Shown here piece by piece: positions 1-9,266 of a DNA stretch of 64,000 nucleotides (positions are counted from its first letter, which is position 1; each line of letters starts with the position of its first letter). The position numbers and the translations under genes were made by a program. The notes under the pieces were generated by a model. It made no database searches. It was not told where the DNA came from and was given only the letters and a program-made list of their open reading frames with translations. This stretch comes from Campylobacter sp. MIT 97-5078 (GTDB lineage: Bacteria; Campylobacterota; Campylobacteria; Campylobacterales; Campylobacteraceae), in contig NZ_QHLK01000004.1 in assembly GCF_006864455.1 (NCBI RefSeq), positions 1 to 64,000 of the forward strand, written 5' to 3'.

Positions 1-1194
1 AAAACGAGTGAAAATAATACTGATCAAGATGAGTTTAATACAAGCAAAACTTTATCTTATACTGATATAGAAGCTGAAGTGGCTTGGGATTTGAATTTGG
101 CTTTGCCGAGGGGGTGTAAATTTGTTGCTTTTATGCCACATACTTTTGGGCGAAAGGCATTACACTCGGCATTAAATACGGCTGGGGCTAATTTAACCAC
201 ATTAAGAAATGGCAAAAGAGATTATATAAGAATTTTTAATTTATTCAAGAAAGAGCAAGCAAATATCGATTTTGATGCTGTATATTATAAAAATAAAGAT
301 ATTGATAAAACAATACATCTTTTACCTAAAAATACTCTTGCACTCCTTGTCTCTAGGGATCCTATTGACTCATTAACAAGTTTTTTAAATGTTCCATGGC
401 CAACGCAAGGAAATTATTATACACTTGATGATACAAACTTTAAAGAAATTGCTGATCGGACAAGATTTTTACATGGTGGAGTTACAGAGCGTCTTGTTGA
501 ATATGCAACTTTTAAAGGACTTGATCTCTATTATCAAGAACATATGCTTTATATGATGATGTTTTATGATTATGTATTAAAAACTTGTAAAAATTTTGAC
601 CAATATCTCGTTGTAGATTTTCAAGAAAACTTACCAGAAAACATTTTTTCTACTATGAATACTTTGAGCAAGAAATTAAATATAAAAGGTGTAAAATTTG
701 AGGATATATCCTATCTTAAGGCTAATAAAAACGCAGGTTTTGTTTTAGGATTGCCAATAACCCTTCATGTCAATGAAGAAATTGATATTATCATAAACAA
801 TTTTATACCTTCCCAAAATAATAACTTAATAGAGCTTAGCAAATCTAATTTTTTACAGATTGAAAGTCCATACTTAAAACTTTATTATTTAATTGACAAA
901 AATCAAAATGAAATTCTTAATAAAGACTTGCACTTATGTGAAAAGGTAAAAGTATGGATTGAAAAATTTCATTTCGCACTTAATGAACATTGGAAAGAAA
1001 CAAAAAATAGACGTATAACTAATGAGAAGTTGCTTAATTTCTTAAAAAGGGAAACAAAATATAGAAAGATTTTTAAAGAGCTTTTTGATAAAAATTTCGC
1101 TTATATCAAACAAACTCGCCCTGACATCACCGCTTCTTGGAAATACTATCAGGAATTTGAAAAAATGTGTGAGGAGTTGGATGAAAAAGATTAA
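1..1194 (+). CDS. DUF2972 family protein, 5' end outside window
   Basis: The frame is open from the first base of the window, so the gene begins upstream; the internal GTG at 79 is not a convincing start because 26 in-frame codons precede it and no ribosome site is seen. The segment PRGCKF followed by PHTFGRKALHS matches my memory of the DUF2972 family, which in Campylobacter is found in or near capsule and lipooligosaccharide loci. No biochemical function is established for the family; some members are labelled sugar transferases without proof. No signal peptide or membrane segment is seen in the visible 397 residues. It ends about 110 bases before a convergent priA, so nothing downstream is cotranscribed. 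Sure of family, unsure of function. Confidence 0.75.
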   Translation, partial: KTSENNTDQDEFNTSKTLSYTDIEAEVAWDLNLALPRGCKFVAFMPHTFGRKALHSALNTAGANLTTLRNGKRDYIRIFNLFKKEQANIDFDAVYYKNKDIDKTIHLLPKNTLALLVSRDPIDSLTSFLNVPWPTQGNYYTLDDTNFKEIADRTRFLHGGVTERLVEYATFKGLDLYYQEHMLYMMMFYDYVLKTCKNFDQYLVVDFQENLPENIFSTMNTLSKKLNIKGVKFEDISYLKANKNAGFVLGLPITLHVNEEIDIIINNFIPSQNNNLIELSKSNFLQIESPYLKLYYLIDKNQNEILNKDLHLCEKVKVWIEKFHFALNEHWKETKNRRITNEKLLNFLKRETKYRKIFKELFDKNFAYIKQTRPDITASWKYYQEFEKMCEELDEKD

Positions 1195-1203
1195 AACACA
1201 TAA

Positions 1204-1263
1204 TAAAAATAGCTTAAATATAAAAATTTAAACCAAACTAGACAAAAAATCAAGCTATTTTTA
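1204..1263. terminator. Inverted repeat between convergent genes, possible terminator
   Basis: A 12-base stem (1204-1215 pairs with 1252-1263, core AAAATAGCTT/AAGCTATTTT) flanks a 36-base A/T-rich loop. It lies between the ends of the DUF2972 gene and priA, and each arm ends in a T run on one strand, so it could serve both directions. The long loop makes it weaker than a classical terminator. Confidence 0.4.
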
Positions 1264-1303
1264 ATAAAAATGAGAACTTTTCAAGCTAAAAAACGCTAAA
1301 ACA

Positions 1304-3151
1304 CTAAGAAAAGTCGTTCGGATCCATATCCGCACTTAGCTCCTTATACTGCTGGGCAAAATGAGCGATTTTGATCAAATTTGTATGTGTGTTACTTCTT
1401 AGCAAGAGATAAAAACGCCATTTTGCGTTGATTAATTCTATAGCACAGCTTCCAAAACCTACAAGCTCAACGCTTTTAAGTTTTTTAAACTCCCCAGCTA
1501 AAAACTCGCAAAGCTCTTTTGCTTTTCTTTGATCTTTATGCTCGATGACAAGCCTTAAAAGCCTTTTAAAAGGCGGATAAAGGTTTTTTCTGTTTTCAAG
1601 CTCATCTTGCAAGAAGCGATCATAATCCTTGATATAAGCTTGAAAAAAAGCCTTTTGCTTGCTTTGTATAAGCACCCTTGCTTTGCCCTTGCGTCCAGCT
1701 CTTCCAGCTACTTGCATGGCTAAAGCTAGGCATTCTTCACTAGCTTTATAATTTGGACGAAACAAAAACTCATCAAGCCCTAAAATCACACTTAAATCCA
1801 CACTATGATAATCATGTCCTTTAGCCAGCATAGAAGTGCCAACTAAAATGTCAATCTTTTGCTCGTTAAAGTCCTTAAGTATAGCATTAAGCTTAGTCAT
1901 GCTTGTGATTTTATCGCGATCAAACTGAGCGATATTTGGGCTAAATTCGCTTAAAGCTTGCCTAAGTTGCTCGCAAAGCTCTGCTGTGCCTATCTTGCTT
2001 GCTTCAAGCATAGCACCTTGACAATGAGGGCAGATTTGATCTATGGGCTTTACAAAGGAGCAATAATGGCATTTTAAAAGATTTTTGTTTTTATACACAC
2101 TCATGGCTATGCTACAAAATGGGCATTTGATCCTCTCACCGCAGTTTTTACATTGCACTTGGCGAAAATTTGCACGACTTGGCAGAAAAACCACAGCCTG
2201 TTTTTTTGCTCTTAAACTTACTCTAAGTTCCCTTAAAACAACACTAGAAAGCCCTAAATCACTCTCATCAAAGATGAATTCTTTTTCGCTTTCATAAAAA
2301 GTGCCACGAAGTCTAAAATGCTTTTGCTTATAAAAGCTTGTTAAGCTTGGCGTAGCTGAGCCTAAAAGCACTTGTATATTATGCTTTTGTCCCAAAAAAA
2401 CAGCCAAATCCCTTGCATTGATATAAGGCTTGTTATTTGCCTTGTAAGAATTATCATGCTCTTCATCAACGATGATGAGTTTAAGTTTATTAAAGGGTAA
2501 ATTTAAAGCCGATCTTGCCCCAGCAACAAGTAAAATTTCGCCATTTTGCAAGGCTTGCAAGGCTTCATCTTTTTTCTTTTTTGAAATTTTTGAATGCCAC
2601 ATGATGAATTTATCTTCAAAATACACACTCAAACGTTTTTGCATTTGTGGGCTAAGTGAAATTTCTGGCATTAAAAGTAAGGCTTGCTCACCTTTTTGCA
2701 TACATTTTTTAATCAAGCTTATGTAAATTTCAGTCTTTCCGCTGCCTGTATCTGCAAAAAGCAAGCTTGAGCTTTGTTCTTGTAAAAAATCATAAGCCTT
2801 AGTTTGCAAAGGGCTTAAACTCACACTTTTTAAAGGTGTAAAAGCATGAGTTTTATAAGGTTTTAAAAGTTCAAAAGAAGCCAAAACAAAGCCTAGCTTG
2901 CAGGTATAATAATAACTTATAAAACTAGCTAGTTCAAATTGAGTCTGGGTTAAAACGCGTCCGGTTTTTTCTATGATGGCTTTAGTCGTAAAATTTGGCT
3001 TTGAAAGTTCTTTAAGAATGATAGCCCTATGAGGCTTATTTTGCTTGCCAAAAGGCAGGATTACCTCGCTTAAAGGCTCGCATTCAAATTCGCTTTCATA
3101 AGTAAGATTATCAAGATAAGAGCCTATAATGGCAAGTTCATAATACCTCAT
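1304..3151 (-). CDS. priA: Primosomal protein N' (replication restart helicase PriA)
   Basis: PriA recognises stalled forks and reloads DnaB, the replicative helicase encoded elsewhere in this window. The 615-residue protein carries the superfamily-2 helicase set: Walker A FADTGSGKTEIY near residue 133, DEEH Walker B near 230, and an AGRAGRKGKA arginine-finger motif near 490. Between them is the diagnostic zinc-binding insert with eight cysteines in CxxC pairs (about residues 334-377). The protein is shorter than the roughly 730-residue E. coli enzyme, mainly in the N-terminal DNA-binding part, as is usual in Campylobacterota. Its ATG overlaps the last bases of the upstream pseudopilin gene by 4 bases, suggesting coupled translation. 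Confidence 0.96.
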   Translation of the reverse strand: MRYYELAIIGSYLDNLTYESEFECEPLSEVILPFGKQNKPHRAIILKELSKPNFTTKAIIEKTGRVLTQTQFELASFISYYYTCKLGFVLASFELLKPYKTHAFTPLKSVSLSPLQTKAYDFLQEQSSSLLFADTGSGKTEIYISLIKKCMQKGEQALLLMPEISLSPQMQKRLSVYFEDKFIMWHSKISKKKKDEALQALQNGEILLVAGARSALNLPFNKLKLIIVDEEHDNSYKANNKPYINARDLAVFLGQKHNIQVLLGSATPSLTSFYKQKHFRLRGTFYESEKEFIFDESDLGLSSVVLRELRVSLRAKKQAVVFLPSRANFRQVQCKNCGERIKCPFCSIAMSVYKNKNLLKCHYCSFVKPIDQICPHCQGAMLEASKIGTAELCEQLRQALSEFSPNIAQFDRDKITSMTKLNAILKDFNEQKIDILVGTSMLAKGHDYHSVDLSVILGLDEFLFRPNYKASEECLALAMQVAGRAGRKGKARVLIQSKQKAFFQAYIKDYDRFLQDELENRKNLYPPFKRLLRLVIEHKDQRKAKELCEFLAGEFKKLKSVELVGFGSCAIELINAKWRFYLLLRSNTHTNLIKIAHFAQQYKELSADMDPNDFS

Positions 3152-3621
3152 AAAAGCTCTTTACAAATGCTTGAGCTTACACACTCAAAACTCATGGTGC
3201 TAGGCTCATACACAAAATCCACAAAGCTTTTGCTGCTGAGATAAAAACGATACGTTCGCTTTCCTGTTTTCATCCATGCTTTAGAATTTGAATAAATTGG
3301 ACTTACCAGCACACTTTTTGTGCAACAATCGCCCCCATTACATGCTTTAATTTCGCTTATAGAGCAATAAAACAAAGTCTGTTTTTCACTCATTATACTT
3401 GCCTCATCAAGCACGGCTAAATTTTGTGTTTGGGTAAAAATATCTTGATTTTTGTGAAAAGCCAAAGCACTTTGTATAGTGGTAAAATCAGCCTTTAAAC
3501 GAAATAAATTCGCATCTTGCTTGCTAAGATGAAAATACGGCAGAGCAATACCTACAAGCAAGGCTAAAATAAGTATAACTAAAACAAGTTCAAGCAGGGA
3601 AAAAGCTTTTTTAAAAGCCAT
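3148..3621 (-). CDS. Type IV pilin-like / type II pseudopilin protein
   Basis: The N-terminus has a short basic leader followed by FSLLELVLVILILALLVG: a prepilin peptidase site with the conserved Glu at +5 and a hydrophobic helix. The residue before the predicted cut is Ala (KKA|FSLLE) rather than the usual Gly. The 157-residue body contains six cysteines, including a CNGGDCC cluster, so a disulfide-stabilised periplasmic head is likely. Family knowledge suggests a minor pseudopilin of a type II/IV-like machine, which in Campylobacter serves DNA uptake; no other machine genes lie in this window. It sits between the ZapA-like gene (6-base gap) and priA (overlap), so it is probably in the same transcript. 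Confidence 0.8.
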   Translation of the reverse strand: MAFKKAFSLLELVLVILILALLVGIALPYFHLSKQDANLFRLKADFTTIQSALAFHKNQDIFTQTQNLAVLDEASIMSEKQTLFYCSISEIKACNGGDCCTKSVLVSPIYSNSKAWMKTGKRTYRFYLSSKSFVDFVYEPSTMSFECVSSSICKELL

Positions 3622-3626
3622 AAATT

Positions 3627-3869
3627 TTACTTTAGTGGTGTTTCATTGATCGTTTTTAAAAGCTTGTTGAGTTCTTTTTGCAACATATAATAATCATAGC
3701 TTTTCTTCACAAAGGCATTAACGAATTGTTTGAGTTCTATTTTTTTTGTTCCATTTGAAACAAGATCAATATCTGTTTCAAGGTAGTTTGCAAAATCTTC
3801 TCCACAACGAACGGTAAAATCTTTTGCTGAAACATTGATGATGACTTCTTTTATCCCATCACTTGCCAA
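3627..3869 (-). CDS. Small conserved protein, possible ZapA-like
   Basis: An 80-residue protein whose N-terminal half reads like the ZapA fold: a beta strand IINVSAKDFTVRCGEDFANYLE, comparable to the ZapA pattern of strand, turn, 'ytlrc' strand and helix. A C-terminal helix (KKSYDYYMLQKELNKLLKTI) could form a coiled coil. Its start overlaps the end of the preceding coiled-coil gene by 11 bases, so the two are translationally linked. In many gammaproteobacteria a short coiled-coil gene likewise directly precedes zapA. The assignment to the FtsZ-ring factor ZapA is inference from pattern and neighbour; annotations usually call it hypothetical. Confidence 0.7.
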   Translation of the reverse strand: MASDGIKEVIINVSAKDFTVRCGEDFANYLETDIDLVSNGTKKIELKQFVNAFVKKSYDYYMLQKELNKLLKTINETPLK

Positions 3870-4089
3870 GCACAGCCTCTATTTTCTTAGTAATATCTTC
3901 GCTGACTATGTTTTTGCTTTTTAACTCTTCTTCAAGTCTTGAAATTTCATTACTTTTAGCTTCATTTTGAGCTTTTACACTCACAAGTTCATTTCTTAAG
4001 TTGTCGCAGGTTTCTACGAGTTCATTATAACGCTCTAAAAGCTCATTAACCTTATCTGTAAGTGTGTTAATAATTTTATCATCATACAT
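3859..4089 (-). CDS. Small coiled-coil protein, possible ZapB/TIGR02449-like
   Basis: A 76-residue protein that is almost entirely a heptad-patterned coiled coil (LTDKVNELLERYNELVETC, then RNELVSVKAQNE and ISRLEEELKSK) ending in KKIEAVLGK. The overall plan, a short N-terminus, continuous coiled coil and a terminal amphipathic 'kIeavL' segment, resembles the ZapB/TIGR02449 proteins encoded next to zapA in other proteobacteria. It is the first gene of the run that continues into the ZapA-like gene, the pseudopilin and priA, and is divergent from uvrB across about 100 bases. No enzymatic motif is present. Function is inferred only. Confidence 0.7.
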   Translation of the reverse strand: MYDDKIINTLTDKVNELLERYNELVETCDNLRNELVSVKAQNEAKSNEISRLEEELKSKNIVSEDITKKIEAVLGK

Positions 4090-4120
4090 TGATCTTGCCT
4101 TTTTGAAAAATATTTTTCTA

Positions 4121-4165
4121 ATTGTAGCAAAAAAGTTTTAAATTTTAAGCATTTTTTTGTAGAAT
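4121..4165. promoter_or_regulatory. Divergent promoters for the ZapB-like gene and uvrB
   Basis: On the minus strand TACAAT (4126-4121) lies about 32 bases before the coiled-coil gene. On the plus strand an extended -10, TGTAGAAT (4158-4165), lies 27 bases before the uvrB ATG. Both sit in a T-rich context, as is typical for Campylobacter sigma70 promoters, which lack a clear -35. Confidence 0.6.
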
Positions 4166-4191
4166 TTGGCTTTTAATAAGGAAAAAAGTCT

Positions 4192-6162
4192 ATGAAACTT
4201 ACCAGCGATTTTATCCCAAGTCCTGATCAACACCAAGCTATTGAGGGCATAGTTAAAAGCATAAAAGCAGGCAATAAATACCAAACCTTGCTCGGTGTTA
4301 CAGGCAGTGGAAAGACTTTTACTATGGCAAATGTGATTGAAAAGCTAAACATGCCAACCTTGATAATGAGTCATAATAAAAGCTTGTGTGCACAGCTTTA
4401 TAGCGAATTTAAGGGCTTTTTCAAAGAGGATTTTGTGGAGTATTTTATCAGCTATTATGATTATTATCAGCCAGAAGCTTATATCCCACGCACTGATGTT
4501 TTTATAGAAAAAGACAGCTCAGTAAATGAAGACTTAGAAAGGCTTCGTTTGAGTGCTACAGCTTCACTTTTAAGCTATGAAAATGTGCTTTGTATTGCTA
4601 GCGTTTCAGCAAATTATGGCTTAGGCAATCCAAATGAGTATGTAGGCATGGTTTTAATCCTTGAAGAAAGCATGCAACTTTCTCAAAAAGAGCTTTTAAA
4701 AAAGCTTGTGGATATGGGCTATAAAAGAAATGATAACTTTTTTGATAGGGCTGATTTTAGGGTAAATGGCGATACTATAGATATTTATCCAGCTTATTTT
4801 GAAGATGAGGTGGTGAGGCTTGAATTTTTTGGCGATGAACTTGAGAAAATGTATCATGTTAATGTGCTTGAAAATAAAAAAGGCAAAGAACTGAAAAAAT
4901 TCATACTCTATCCAACAAGCCAGTTTAGCGTTGGTGAAGTAAGGCTAAAACAAGCCATCAAAGACATTAAAAAAGAACTCGCCTCCAGATTAGCTTTTTT
5001 TGAAAATGAAAATAAGCTTGTAGAGTATCAAAGACTTAAGCAAAGAGTTGAGTTTGATCTAGAAATGCTTGAAAGCACAGGTATGTGTAAGGGCATTGAA
5101 AATTACGCTTTGCATTTAACAGGACTAAAGCCCGGCGATACGCCTTATACGCTCTTTGATTATCTTAATATAGGTGATAGAAAATTCCTTGTTATCGTCG
5201 ATGAAAGCCATGTGTCTTTGCCTCAGTTTAGGGGCATGTTTGCAGGCGATAGAAGCAGGAAGCAAACCTTGGTTGATTATGGTTTTCGCTTGCCTTCAGC
5301 CCTTGATAATCGCCCTTTAATGTTTGATGAGTTTATAAACAAAAATTGTCAATTTCTCTTTGTTTCAGCAACCCCAGCACCCCTTGAGCTCGAACTTAGC
5401 AAAGATCAAGTTTTTGAGCAAATTATGCGTCCAACAGGCTTACTTGATCCTTTAATAGAGCTAAAAGATAGCGACAATCAAGTTGAAATTCTCTTTGATG
5501 AGGCAAAAAAGGTTATAGCTAGAAATGAAAGAGTTTTAGTTACTGTGCTCACTAAAAAGCTAGCTGAAGAACTTAGCCACTATTATATAGAGCTTGGTTT
5601 AAAGGTAAAATACATGCATTCAGATATTGATGCCATTGAAAGAAATGAGATCATAAGAGGGCTTAGAACAGGATTTTTTGATATACTCATAGGTATAAAT
5701 TTACTTCGTGAGGGACTTGATCTACCTGAAGTTAGTCTTATAGCCATAATGGATGCTGATAAAGAAGGTTTTTTAAGAAGCACAACAAGTCTTATTCAAA
5801 CCATAGGAAGAGCAGCTAGAAATGTCAATGGCAGGGTTTTGCTCTTCTGCAAAAAAATCACAAAGTCCATGCAAGAAACCATGGATATTACAACTCAACG
5901 TAGAACATTGCAAGAAGCTTATAATAAAAAGCATAATATCACCCCAAGTTCAGTCAAAAGAAATTTAGAAGATAGTCTTAAAAATGAAGTCGATGAAGCT
6001 GAAATTTACCGCAAAGGCAAAAAATTAGAAAAAATGCCAGCAAGTGAAAGAGCGAAGCTTGTAAAAGAACTAAGAAAGCAAATGTTGGAGGCTGCCAAAG
6101 CACTTGAGTTTGAAAAAGCAGCAGCTTTAAGAGATGAGATAGCCAAGCTTCGCACTGTATAA
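4192..6162 (+). CDS. uvrB: Excinuclease ABC subunit B (UvrB)
   Basis: UvrB is the damage-verifying helicase-like subunit of nucleotide excision repair; it is loaded by UvrA and recruits UvrC. The 656 residues are full length for the family. Visible landmarks are Walker [15 protein letters not shown] near residue 38, the DNA-threading beta-hairpin region [13 protein letters not shown] near 91-103, VDESH near 336, SATPAP near 394, QTIGRAARN near 540, and a C-terminal UVR domain ([20 protein letters not shown]) that binds UvrC. A Shine-Dalgarno AAGGAAA precedes the ATG. It is a single-gene unit here, followed by 122 bases without a gene. Confidence 0.98.
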   Translation: MKLTSDFIPSPDQHQAIEGIVKSIKAGNKYQTLLGVTGSGKTFTMANVIEKLNMPTLIMSHNKSLCAQLYSEFKGFFKEDFVEYFISYYDYYQPEAYIPRTDVFIEKDSSVNEDLERLRLSATASLLSYENVLCIASVSANYGLGNPNEYVGMVLILEESMQLSQKELLKKLVDMGYKRNDNFFDRADFRVNGDTIDIYPAYFEDEVVRLEFFGDELEKMYHVNVLENKKGKELKKFILYPTSQFSVGEVRLKQAIKDIKKELASRLAFFENENKLVEYQRLKQRVEFDLEMLESTGMCKGIENYALHLTGLKPGDTPYTLFDYLNIGDRKFLVIVDESHVSLPQFRGMFAGDRSRKQTLVDYGFRLPSALDNRPLMFDEFINKNCQFLFVSATPAPLELELSKDQVFEQIMRPTGLLDPLIELKDSDNQVEILFDEAKKVIARNERVLVTVLTKKLAEELSHYYIELGLKVKYMHSDIDAIERNEIIRGLRTGFFDILIGINLLREGLDLPEVSLIAIMDADKEGFLRSTTSLIQTIGRAARNVNGRVLLFCKKITKSMQETMDITTQRRTLQEAYNKKHNITPSSVKRNLEDSLKNEVDEAEIYRKGKKLEKMPASERAKLVKELRKQMLEAAKALEFEKAAALRDEIAKLRTV

Positions 6163-6284
6163 ATTGCTTAAATTTGTTTTAAAACTTTAAGGTGTTACAA
6201 GCAAAACTTAAAGAAAAGCCTTAATGAAAATTTAAAAATAACTTTGCAAGCAAAAAATTCAAAAATATCAAAAGTAAAAAAAAC

Positions 6285-6638
6285 TTAAATTTGCTTACCT
6301 ATGCTTTGCTTGTCAAGTCCTTTTTTAAGCATAAGATCAATGATAGGCTGTTCTCTTTTATTAGCTCTTTTGCAATGGTCTTTTTGAAAAAAATCAGTGA
6401 TTTTTATCACAACCTTAGCCCAAGTTTTTTTTCTTTCTCGCCACGCGTGCGAAGAGAGGCTTTCCCACGCATAGCCGTTAAATAAAGTTGCATTAACAAA
6501 ATGATCCATAGCACGCACACCTTGACGCACCCTTGCTACACTGACGAAAATTCCCACAAAAACGATAAAAATATACCCTATAATAAATAAAGGCACTACA
6601 ACACACAAAAGTAAGGTGCCAGCTAGCTTTTCTTTCAT
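6285..6638 (-). CDS. Small membrane protein downstream of the P450
   Basis: The 117-residue protein starts with a strongly hydrophobic helix (about residues 5-35, possibly two closely spaced segments), followed by a basic, soluble tail rich in Lys and Arg (RERKKTW, KKDHCKRANKREQP). No enzyme motif is seen and I do not recognise a characterised family. Its start overlaps the last bases of the P450 gene by 4 bases (ATGA-type coupling), and an equivalent small membrane-protein gene follows the P450 in C. jejuni as I recall. It may be a membrane partner of the P450 or the hydrolase-like protein upstream, but that is inference. Confidence 0.7.
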   Translation of the reverse strand: MKEKLAGTLLLCVVVPLFIIGYIFIVFVGIFVSVARVRQGVRAMDHFVNATLFNGYAWESLSSHAWRERKKTWAKVVIKITDFFQKDHCKRANKREQPIIDLMLKKGLDKQSIGKQI

Positions 6639-8020
6639 TCACTCTTTCTTTTACTAAACTTGATATACATTCCATTTGCCGTGCGTATAGTAAGACGCCC
6701 AACGACATCTGGGATAAAATTTTCTTGTAATTCTAGCTTATATTTGCTTAAAATATAACTAAGTATGATCATGGCTTCTTGCATAGCAAAGCCCTGTCCT
6801 ATACACACCCTTTCTCCCATACCAAAAGGCATATAAGCGTCTTTATTTTCAAGCTTTTCAAATCTTGAAGGATCAAAATCATCTGGCTTATGCCAAATTT
6901 TGCGGTGGCGATGTATAAGCCAAGGAGCAACAACCACACCTGAACCTTTTTTAACCTCTTTATCACGAATTTGCGTATCTTTTCTAGCACTTCTAGCAAA
7001 AAATCCAACAGGCGGATAAAGCCTTAATGCCTCTTTAAAGCAGTAATTAAGCCATTTAAGCTTTTTAATATGCTCGATTTTTGGCTCTTTTTCATCTTGT
7101 AAAATTTCCTTAAGCTCTTTATATGCCTTTTCTTGCTCATCTTCATATAAAGAAAGCAGATACAAGGTCCAAGTTAAAGAACTTGCTGTGGTTTCATGTC
7201 CTGCTAAAAAGAGCATGGAAACTTGATCAAGAATTTCCTTAAAAGAAAAACGTTCATTTGTATCACTATCAACAACCTTAAGCAAAGAAGCTAAAATATC
7301 ATTTCTATCCTCTGCTAAACCCTTGTTTTCTTCTTCGTAGCGAGGTTTGATAATATCGCTAAGCACTTTTCTTATCACTTCTCCAGCTTCTAAACGTTTT
7401 TTTTCGCCAAGTAAATTTGAAAGCCATTTTGGAAAGCAAAACATTTGCCTCATCGCTGTTCTCACGCTTTGTTCTTGAAAAGTAACAAAGGCATCAAGTA
7501 TGATTTTACCTTTTTGTTCATCAAGTTTTTCACTCATTATAGTACGAAAAATCACATCAGCTGTTACAAAAGTCATCTCCTCATCAACTTCGATGATGCC
7601 ATCTGCTTGTTTGTCAATTTGCCTTTCAAGGCGAATGACTAAGTCCCTAGCTGCTGCACTCATAAGCTCAAAAACCTTGTATATCCTTGTCATCTCAAAG
7701 CTTGGACGCAAAAGCTCCCTTTGCTTTTTCCATACCTCATCATTTGTCGTAAAAATACTTTGTCCTAAAAGTGGCTCTAAAAGGCGGTGCAAAAGCTCAC
7801 TTTTCGGGAATTCTTTTACCTCGTTCACCATGATTTTCTTGACTTCTTGGGGGTTATTAACTACAAAAAGATCAAAGCCGGGCATTTTTACCCTGCCTGT
7901 TTGCATGCTATAGCTTTTCTCATACAGCCCATCAAGCCATGATCTACGTTTAAGCAAAAAAGTCATTAAATTTGACGCCTTATTTTTGTAAGGTTTTGGC
8001 TTAAAAGGACATTGTATCAT
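6635..8020 (-). CDS. Cytochrome P450 (CYP172-like)
   Basis: A complete 461-residue P450 monooxygenase. The haem-ligand loop FGMGERVCIG (Cys near residue 409), the I-helix oxygen-activation motif AGHETTA (near 272-278) and the K-helix ExxR (EALR) are all intact, so it should be catalytically competent. C. jejuni has one P450 (CYP172A1) in the same place beside kpsS/kpsC; its substrate is not firmly known, though cell-envelope links are reported. Here it is second to last in a minus-strand run: hydrolase-like protein, P450 (6-base gap), small membrane protein (overlap). No ferredoxin or reductase gene lies nearby, so electrons must come from elsewhere. Confidence 0.95.
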   Translation of the reverse strand: MIQCPFKPKPYKNKASNLMTFLLKRRSWLDGLYEKSYSMQTGRVKMPGFDLFVVNNPQEVKKIMVNEVKEFPKSELLHRLLEPLLGQSIFTTNDEVWKKQRELLRPSFEMTRIYKVFELMSAAARDLVIRLERQIDKQADGIIEVDEEMTFVTADVIFRTIMSEKLDEQKGKIILDAFVTFQEQSVRTAMRQMFCFPKWLSNLLGEKKRLEAGEVIRKVLSDIIKPRYEEENKGLAEDRNDILASLLKVVDSDTNERFSFKEILDQVSMLFLAGHETTASSLTWTLYLLSLYEDEQEKAYKELKEILQDEKEPKIEHIKKLKWLNYCFKEALRLYPPVGFFARSARKDTQIRDKEVKKGSGVVVAPWLIHRHRKIWHKPDDFDPSRFEKLENKDAYMPFGMGERVCIGQGFAMQEAMIILSYILSKYKLELQENFIPDVVGRLTIRTANGMYIKFSKRKSE

Positions 8021-8026
8021 AGTGTT

Positions 8027-9163
8027 TTACCTCGCTTTAATTTTGTCTTCAAGTATTTTTTCATCAACCACAAAAGCAAAAAAATCATATTCACCTTTGT
8101 GCTGGCCTGCTTCTAAGTATAAAAAATGGGCTCTATACCAATCACGCCTTATTTTAGCGTATTCTTCTTTACTATAAAGCTTATAAAAATGTGTCGAAAG
8201 AAAGGATGGTGAAATTTGCATATCCTTAATCCCACTCGTTTTAAAAAAATCAACTTTATAAAAACATGCCCCATCAATCTTGGAAGTAAAATCAAACCAA
8301 GTAAGCTTAAATTGAGCTAAAAAGGCAAGATTTTGTTTGTATAAATTATCATGTTTATGATAGCTCATCAAAGGCACACATTCGCCCAAAGTAAGCACCT
8401 TAAGCTTATCAAAAGGGATATTTTCATCAAGACTTTGTTTAATCAAGTCTGCAAGCACGTTGATGATCAAGATCGTGCCTACACTATGTGCACAAAGTAT
8501 GAGCTCATAATTTTCTTTTCGTGCATTAGCTTTCAGAGTTTTAAAAACAATTTTAGCAAATTCAGCCGTTCTTGCGTCTATATCTTTAATCTCGCCTCTA
8601 GCCCAACGAGAGCAAAATGCACATATTCGTAAGAGCCAAAATGCCGCTGTTTTATTGCCTATCTTAAAAATGAGCTTGCTTGAAAAATACAACACAAGCA
8701 AAGAAAATATCACAGCTATAATCTCGTGGCTTGCATTTACTATAGGCTTGAAGCTAAAAAAGATAAAAGCAAAGATAAACAAATAGCTAAAAAGCACATA
8801 AAAAAATGGATAAAATCCAGCTACTAAAGGAGCTTTACACGCCTTCGCAAAACGCACAAACAAGCCCGTAATCACGTAAATTTTAAAAAAATCAAAAGCA
8901 TCAGCAAGTATGGAAAAGATATTTTTATGCCAATTTGCCTTGACTATGTCATTCCACGCTAAAAAATGATAATAATTTTGTGAATTTTCACCTTGAATGC
9001 TCCAAGAGGTGTGGAATTCATATTCTTGTTTATTCTTAGAGAGTATGAATTTTTTTTGTGTCATTTTTTCGTAAAAGGCTAAATTTTTCTTAAACATTAA
9101 ATAATAATATCTAAAGCCTCTTGGATCATACCCTGCTATGTAAAAAATATCTCTTTTTTGCAT
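8027..9163 (-). CDS. Membrane protein with alpha/beta-hydrolase-like motif
   Basis: A 378-residue protein upstream of the P450. Residues about 110-175 contain two or more hydrophobic segments (FYPFFYVLFSYLFIFAFIFF, then IIAVIFSLLVLYF), placing it in the membrane. After them, LILCAHSVGTILIINVLAD is a nucleophile elbow of the alpha/beta-hydrolase type (consensus GxSxG, here with Ala first: A-H-S-V-G), usually found in lipases and esterases. Later His and Asp residues could complete a triad, but I cannot assign them with certainty. The position directly ahead of the P450 and behind kpsS suggests lipid or capsule-anchor metabolism. The hydrolase reading is inference from one motif. Confidence 0.75.
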   Translation of the reverse strand: MQKRDIFYIAGYDPRGFRYYYLMFKKNLAFYEKMTQKKFILSKNKQEYEFHTSWSIQGENSQNYYHFLAWNDIVKANWHKNIFSILADAFDFFKIYVITGLFVRFAKACKAPLVAGFYPFFYVLFSYLFIFAFIFFSFKPIVNASHEIIAVIFSLLVLYFSSKLIFKIGNKTAAFWLLRICAFCSRWARGEIKDIDARTAEFAKIVFKTLKANARKENYELILCAHSVGTILIINVLADLIKQSLDENIPFDKLKVLTLGECVPLMSYHKHDNLYKQNLAFLAQFKLTWFDFTSKIDGACFYKVDFFKTSGIKDMQISPSFLSTHFYKLYSKEEYAKIRRDWYRAHFLYLEAGQHKGEYDFFAFVVDEKILEDKIKAR

Positions 9164-9266
9164 TATAGCTCTTTGTTTTTGAGAATTTAACTAAAATTAA
9201 TTAATCAATTCCTAACATTTATAAGAGCAAAAAAGCCTAATTTATAGTAATTTTACGGGCTTATTA

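Noticed and set aside
6163-6284. Possible small RNA after uvrB
   Set aside because: A/T-rich spacer of 122 bases with no stable hairpin or promoter that I can see.
7500-7913. 137-codon plus-strand frame opposite the P450
   Set aside because: Antisense shadow; P450 motifs are intact on the other strand.
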